This document shows positions 59,501-64,000 of a DNA stretch of 64,000 bases, piece by piece. Numbering within the stretch: position 1 is the first letter of the stretch; the number at the start of each line of letters is the position of its first letter. The stretch comes from Paragorgia papillata (lineage: Eukaryota > Cnidaria > Anthozoa > Scleralcyonacea > Coralliidae). A program made the translations under genes and the position numbers. The stretch covers positions 930,001 through 994,000 of the forward strand of contig JAWNZC010000349.1 of NCBI GenBank assembly GCA_035771165.1, written 5' to 3'. Below the pieces are notes generated by a model. The model did not search any database. It saw only the letters and a program-made list of their open reading frames with translations, and was not told the origin of the DNA.

Positions 59501-60584
59501 AGTGTATTGTGTTGGGTCAGGCTTACAAGAGGTACATTTAAAAACATAATTCAATGTATAAATATATATATATATGGTATGTATAAAAATTGTTTTCTTG
59601 TTGATTTTGTTAATCATAACTTTATTACTGGCCTTGTTTATTACTGGCCTTGTTAAAAAGTGGGGGGGGGCAAACATTCTGCCCCCCCCCCAGCAAAAAA
59701 AGTGGGGGACCAAGGCCCCCCCACTTCGACGCCCCTGCATGGTTGGATATATACAGTAGCTTCTCAAACAAATCTATATTTTAAGAAAAAGTCGACCAAA
59801 AAGTTTTCTAAATCTGACCGTAATCTCCGATTTCTAAATATACTGATTTGAATTTTTCTGATAAATTGTTAATGAGTTTGATAAATATAAATTCAGACAA
59901 AATTATGTGCAACTCATGGGTATGCATGAAAACACATGTCAGCCGACAAAGTTAACTTAAAGTGCATATAAACCCAAAATTTTTATCATCTGAATACGTT
60001 CTACATAGAGCAAACAGTTGTTCAGTGAAATATTATTTTGGTTGGAGCTATTCTTCAATGTTTTTTTGGCGATTCGCATTTCTAGTATGGTCTATGTAGT
60101 CATCATTATCTATACAATATTTATTTGCAGCAGTGACATGACCCAATTCTTCCATTAATGGTGTGTTTGAACAACATGTTCCATATTGTATGAGTTTTTC
60201 CACAAAAATTCTCAGGTAGTTTATCTTGCCAAAAAGAGAAAGAAAGCCAAATGCCTACACAGACGTCATCTCATTACCATACTAGAAATGCGAATCGCCA
60301 AAAAACATTGAAGAATAGCTCCAATCCGAAAAATATTTCACTGAACAACTGTTTGGTCTATGTATAGAACGTATTCAAATGATAAAAAATTTGGGTTTAT
60401 ATATGCACTTAAGTCTTAACAATTTTTTTATTCTAACTGTTAAAAACAGCATTTATATATATGATCATTTTTATCTATAGAGATTGATTTAAATTTAATG
60501 TACAGTATTTTGTATTATTGTAGGAAGAATTTTATGGCCGAGAAATTATTTTAGCAGACCGAGAAACTGTAGAACAGAATTCAG
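56575..60584 (+). CDS. DPH5: Diphthine methyl ester synthase DPH5, 5' part (exons 1-2)
   Basis: DPH5 is a SAM-dependent methyltransferase that methylates the modified histidine of eEF2 during diphthamide synthesis, in the cytosol. Exon 1 is 56575-56709 and exon 2 60524-60584; GT/AG, phase 0 between them, and a phase-1 donor after exon 2. The 65 codons read [20 protein letters not shown], then [20 protein letters not shown] and DRETVEQNS, the highly conserved start of the family including the [12 protein letters not shown]-site loop. The rest (about 220 aa expected) is not found up to 64000, so it continues outside. TGACAG at 56562-56567 could be an acceptor for a 5'-UTR intron. The start ATG is the family-consistent one; the frame extends 10 codons upstream without similarity. 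Confidence 0.95.
56748..56850 (+). repeat. 34-bp tandem repeat, ~3 copies
   Basis: AGATTGTTTATGGCATGGAA followed by TAGAATGAAATTTC, nearly identical copies, the last with a 4-bp insertion. It starts about 40 bp after the dph5 exon 1 donor. Confidence 0.93.
56891..57283. mobile_element. hAT-type MITE, CAGTGACGTAGCCAGGG ends
   Basis: CAGTGACGTAGCCAGGG and CCTTGGCTACGCCACTG with TATTTGTT / TATTTGCT (56883-56890, 57284-57291), 7 of 8 bases matching. GGGTCTCTGAAACACTGTTT with CCTGCATTTTGAGG is the shared subterminal block. In dph5 intron 1. Confidence 0.88.
57292..59040. other. dph5 intron 1, no further gene seen
   Basis: AT-rich intron sequence. Only weak repeats and (CAA)n at 58676-58690. Confidence 0.45.
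59041..59110. mobile_element. Lone right end of a hAT-type MITE
   Basis: GGGGAGGGTGCCACACCCCC followed by CTCGCTACGGCCCTG at 59092-59106 has the form of a terminal CAGGGCCGTAGCGAG. No partner end seen. Confidence 0.5.
59270..59739. mobile_element. hAT-type MITE remnant with shared subterminal block
   Basis: GGGTCCAGGGGCATGCTCCC, GAAATTTTGAAATCTAGAGT and CTGAAATGCCATTTCCTGCA at 59285-59360 nearly match 51685-51750. The right end is CACTTCGACGCCCCTG at 59739. The left terminus is not clear. Confidence 0.6.
59961..60408. mobile_element. TTAA-flanked foldback element, AGTGCATATAAACCC ends
   Basis: AGTGCATATAAACCCAAA and TTTGGGTTTATATATGCAC are inverted ends with TTAA on both sides. The arms reach about 170 bp, through GGCGATTCGCATTTCTAGTA and its complement. 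Third size class of the TTAA group in this window, in dph5 intron 1. Confidence 0.82.
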
Positions 60585-62200
60585 GTATTGGTGACAAGTT
60601 GGTAACATTTAGTGACGCTTTTCTATCTAATATCTCGTAGTACTAGTAACTTACAAAATAATTTTGTTGAATTGTGAATTATATAGAGAATAATTATAGT
60701 ATATATTGTAAATGTTATATTTAGCACACACTGCATGGTTGGAATGCTTTTAATTTAAAATTACAAACAAAATAATTTCATATTTAATATTACGTACGTT
60801 GCAGTTCTATAACATTCTTTCAAATTAATATTTCATAATTGAGGTAGCATATTTAACACGAGTCAGTGTGCTTCCTCGGATTTCTAAAGACAGCCAAGCA
60901 GGTTAAAATAGCTTCTCAAACCAATCTGTATTTTAAGAGAAAATCGACCATTTTACCGCAATCTTCCTGCGATTTCTAAATACTGATTAAATATGGATTT
61001 CTTTTGAATTTCTTCATGAATTATTAGTGAGTTTGAGAAGTATACTGGTAACTGAACACAAGCAGCAATATTGAATGTATTGGAAAGTATAATAATATTG
61101 AAAATTGACCTTGTTCGAGGCGGAAAAATCAGCGAGAAATTTATCAAGCCTGACATGCAGTGACGTGTTTTATCATACAGAAATACAGTATATTACCCGT
61201 TGAAGAAAACGTTGAATTGGATGTCAAGTATATTTTGTCGAATATTTTCTTTTTCTTGTTTGGATTTTGAATCTTAGATCCTTGGAAGAAGAAAGTTGTT
61301 TTATATTGCTATCAGTGCTTCAGTGGACAACTATTTCGGCTGTCGAGACCCTGAACGCGGCCTTCGTAATGCTTTCGAGCAATTCCCGACATAATTACCT
61401 TTCCAAACGACCAAACCAAATTTTATAAACACCAAAACGTTGTTACAAAATGGTGGCTCGTTTCGGTGGTTACGCATATCACATGATCAATCCCCACTAT
61501 TTACTAACCATTTACCCTCATTAACCCGAAAAGTTTACCCAATAACCCCGACAGTTCTCCTGGAACTTACGTCTAATACGACTCCGTGTAAAGTGTAAAC
61601 GGAAAGGTAAAGTGAACGAATTTTTAGCGGAACCGTGTAAACGTATTCATCCGGACAAATTTTTATCCGGATAAACATTCGTCCGGTCTCGTGTAAACGG
61701 GGCCTTACTGCTTACATATAAAAGTACTGTATGTCAAGCTATTTTTTTTAGCAATTTTGAGGAAAACAAAATTGTTGTAATTAAATTACGCAAAATCTCA
61801 CAATAACGGATTTAAAAAGATAGAAATAAATATACAAGAGATACCAGAAACCCACAAGGTCAAAATTAAGCGAGATTGAAATGGATTGCAATTGTGACGT
61901 TATGATTTCTGTTGGCCTATAGCAAAAACGAAGTTGACATGTACTGTAGGTCAATTTGTGGGGGGAAACTTGGTCTTGAATTTTCCGAAATCTTTCATTC
62001 ATGAGTAGTTGTTACTTGTTACTACTAACTGTATCTACATGATCTGAATATTGAGCTCAAATTGGTTTGTGTTAAATGAATTATACTCTACAAATAATAC
62101 CATAGGAATGTTAAGACTTAAGAACAAGTTAACAATCCTGCAATGTCTGGCATAGGGCCTGAAACCACGCCATTAACTACAGTACCAGCACTAGTGTGCC
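60585..62200. other. dph5 intron 2, with one transposon end near 61700
   Basis: AT-rich. GTGTAAACG motifs cluster at 61590-61700, ending CGTGTAAACGGGGCCTTA, an end type similar to the 1216-1702 element. The left end was not found. No coding exon for the next DPH5 segment was recognised. Confidence 0.45.
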
Positions 62201-62754
62201 TAACAAGGATACAGTAATGTAAACTACGACCGTTGGAGGGTGTAGCTCCGTCGGAGAGGGTTTGCCCTAATAGCTGAGGAACAGTTTATAGGAACAGGCG
62301 ATCCACCAAGACGGGAGCGGTCTTATAGGTAGAGCAGCTCCAGGCAAGCCTAACTCCCAACTAACTTGTAGCAATGTTGCTGGGAATTACCCTCTCCTAA
62401 CAGAACTACTGTCACACATAAAGTGGAGAAGTAACTTACCAAATGATAATCAATGGTTCCGAAATTCCCATACCGCCCTGGACCTAAGAAAGCCACCAGG
62501 GGCCAACCAACAGAGAAATGGCGAAAGCTGCAATTGAACGACCAACATACAGGTGACCATTAATGAACGGAACCTGTACGCAAAGCCAGAAGCAAAGGCC
62601 CAGACCTGCAACATAGACAAGCAACAAACGGGCCCTTTCCAGAGCAGGTAGACAAGTACATAGCAAACAACGGCAAGCAACGAGCTGGACTTAAGAGCAG
62701 CTGAAGAGCCCAATAAACTTAAATTACACTAAGCAAAAACCGGACAACCCGGTA

Positions 62755-63020
62755 CTGTTAAGCACAAGCTACTACACATTACAGCACATTACGGCACATT
62801 TTCTCGGAGTAGCCAAGAACACACCCTACAAATTAAGTTATCACCCAGAGTAGCCGGGGCACAGATCCGATGTACATGCATGGCAACACAAACTACCAAC
62901 AGCTAGGCACAAGCTACTACTACACATAATTACAGCACACTACTGCACATTTTCTTGGAGTAGCCAAGAACACACCCTACATAAGTTATCACCCAGAGTA
63001 GCTGGGGAACAGACCAGATG
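62755..63020 (+). repeat. ~135-bp tandem duplication
   Basis: GGCACATTTTCTCGGAGTAG with CCAAGAACACACCCTACAA and TTATCACCCAGAGTAGC at 62792-62858 recurs at 62944-63005 with small changes. CACAAGCTACTAC precedes both. Confidence 0.85.
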
Positions 63021-63039
63021 TACTGGCGCGAAACACACA

Positions 63040-64000
63040 AGCGAACAGGCCAGGACCAGAGGACCCCCCACATGACTGTGCAACAGCAGGGGGCACAAAT
63101 ACAGACCCCCAACGTCTGTATGGCAAAGTTGCACAGTACGGACCCACACACACTAGGGACCCCCCACTTGACTGTGCAACAGCAGGGGAGCACAAATACA
63201 GGCCCCCAACACCTGTATGATAAGCAGTGTTGCACAGGACGGACCCGCATAACGACATCGCCAATACAATTAAAGAGACCCCTGCACAACATGGCAATGG
63301 CAGGGGAGCACAAATACACCGCCCCAGTGACAGTACGGCAGCAGAAAGCACAATACAGTTCCCAACGACTGTACGGCAGCAGTAAAGCACATCTACAGTC
63401 ACCCACAACTGTAGTATAGCAAAGTAGCACAAAGGAGCCCGCCGCAACTGCAGATGACAGCAACGTGGCGCAACGCAGATCCCCAGCAACAGTACGACAG
63501 CGAGGCACCGTAGGACAAAGGCAGGGTACAGGAGGACAAAGGCAGTCACCCAGGGTACCGTAGGACAAAGGCAGTCACCCAGGATACAGGAGCACAAAGG
63601 CAGTCACCCAGGGTACCATAGGGCAAAGGCAGTCACCCAGGGTACAGGAGCACAACATGGCCTCTGCAACTGTGGGATAGTAAATAGCACCAACGCAACG
63701 CGGAACCCCCGAAACTGTATGACAGCAAGGAACAATAGCACAAATGCAGTCCCCCACCAGCAAGAAGATTACAGCAAAGTCGCACATGCCGCCACGCAGC
63801 AACTGTACGACAGCAAGGTACATTAGCACAAATGCAGTCCCCCCGTAACAATATGATAGCAAAGTAGCACACATGCGACCACCTAGCAATGGCCCGATAG
63901 CAAGGTACATAAGGACAAATGCAGTCCTCCCGCAACAATATAATAGTAAAGTAGCACACATGCAACCACCAAGCAACTGTACGATAGCCAGGCACAATAG
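63040..64000 (+). repeat. Satellite-like tandem array running off the window
   Basis: Units of about 42 bp (core CAACTGTACGACAGCAA then AGCACAAATGCAGTCCCCC), higher-order pairs, and a homogenised block of 29-bp units (CAGTCACCCAGGGTACAGGA...) at about 63520-63655. No stop-rich minus frames, so long cysteine-rich ORFs appear, but these are repeat artefacts. Confidence 0.88.

Noticed and set aside
62930..63997. Cysteine-rich minus-strand ORFs of 120-212 codons
   Set aside because: They run through satellite units in more than one frame and have no domain; repeat artefact.

Overview
The window looks like nuclear DNA of an invertebrate animal. It is AT-rich, its genes are split by many introns, and roughly half of it is transposon debris, mostly short non-autonomous DNA elements with terminal inverted repeats (TIRs). 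The gene set is a rolling-stone-like membrane protein, an MPV17L2-like protein, a type-2 malate/L-lactate dehydrogenase, IMP3 and DPH5. Together with CR1/Jockey-like LINE fragments this fits an early-branching marine metazoan. A cnidarian, perhaps an anthozoan, is my best guess, but the sequence alone does not settle it.

Layout: 1-9.8 kb is repeats only (LINE 3' end, several TIR elements, an inverted duplication holding LINE scraps). A rolling-stone-like gene lies at 9.83-10.75 kb (+). 10.8-13.9 kb holds more foldback elements and a 14-bp minisatellite. The MPV17L2-like gene runs 13,935-22,202 (+, 4 exons, 196 aa); its first intron carries a large G/T-rich array with a 9-bp period. The dehydrogenase gene runs 24,642-43,615 (+, 12 exons, 358 aa, every junction GT/AG and in phase), with introns full of nested hAT-type and TTAA-flanked elements. 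43.6-53.7 kb has no gene and includes a 3.5-kb hAT-like element that contains a 1.9-kb palindromic element with a perfect 9-bp target duplication. imp3 lies at 53,784-54,332 (-, single exon). dph5 starts at 56,575 (+) and leaves the window after exon 2. imp3 and dph5 are head to head, and a ~2-kb TIR element fills nearly all the space between them. The last 1.3 kb is tandem satellite-like repeat, still inside a dph5 intron.

The genes do not form a pathway, although IMP3 (small-subunit rRNA processing), DPH5 (diphthamide on eEF2) and MPV17L2 (mitochondrial ribosome assembly in mammals) all concern translation. The main interest is structural: nested transposons with exact target duplications, kilobase inverted repeats inside introns (potential long double-stranded RNA), TIRs sitting in both promoters of a divergent gene pair, and a long-TIR element whose arms look like captured exons.
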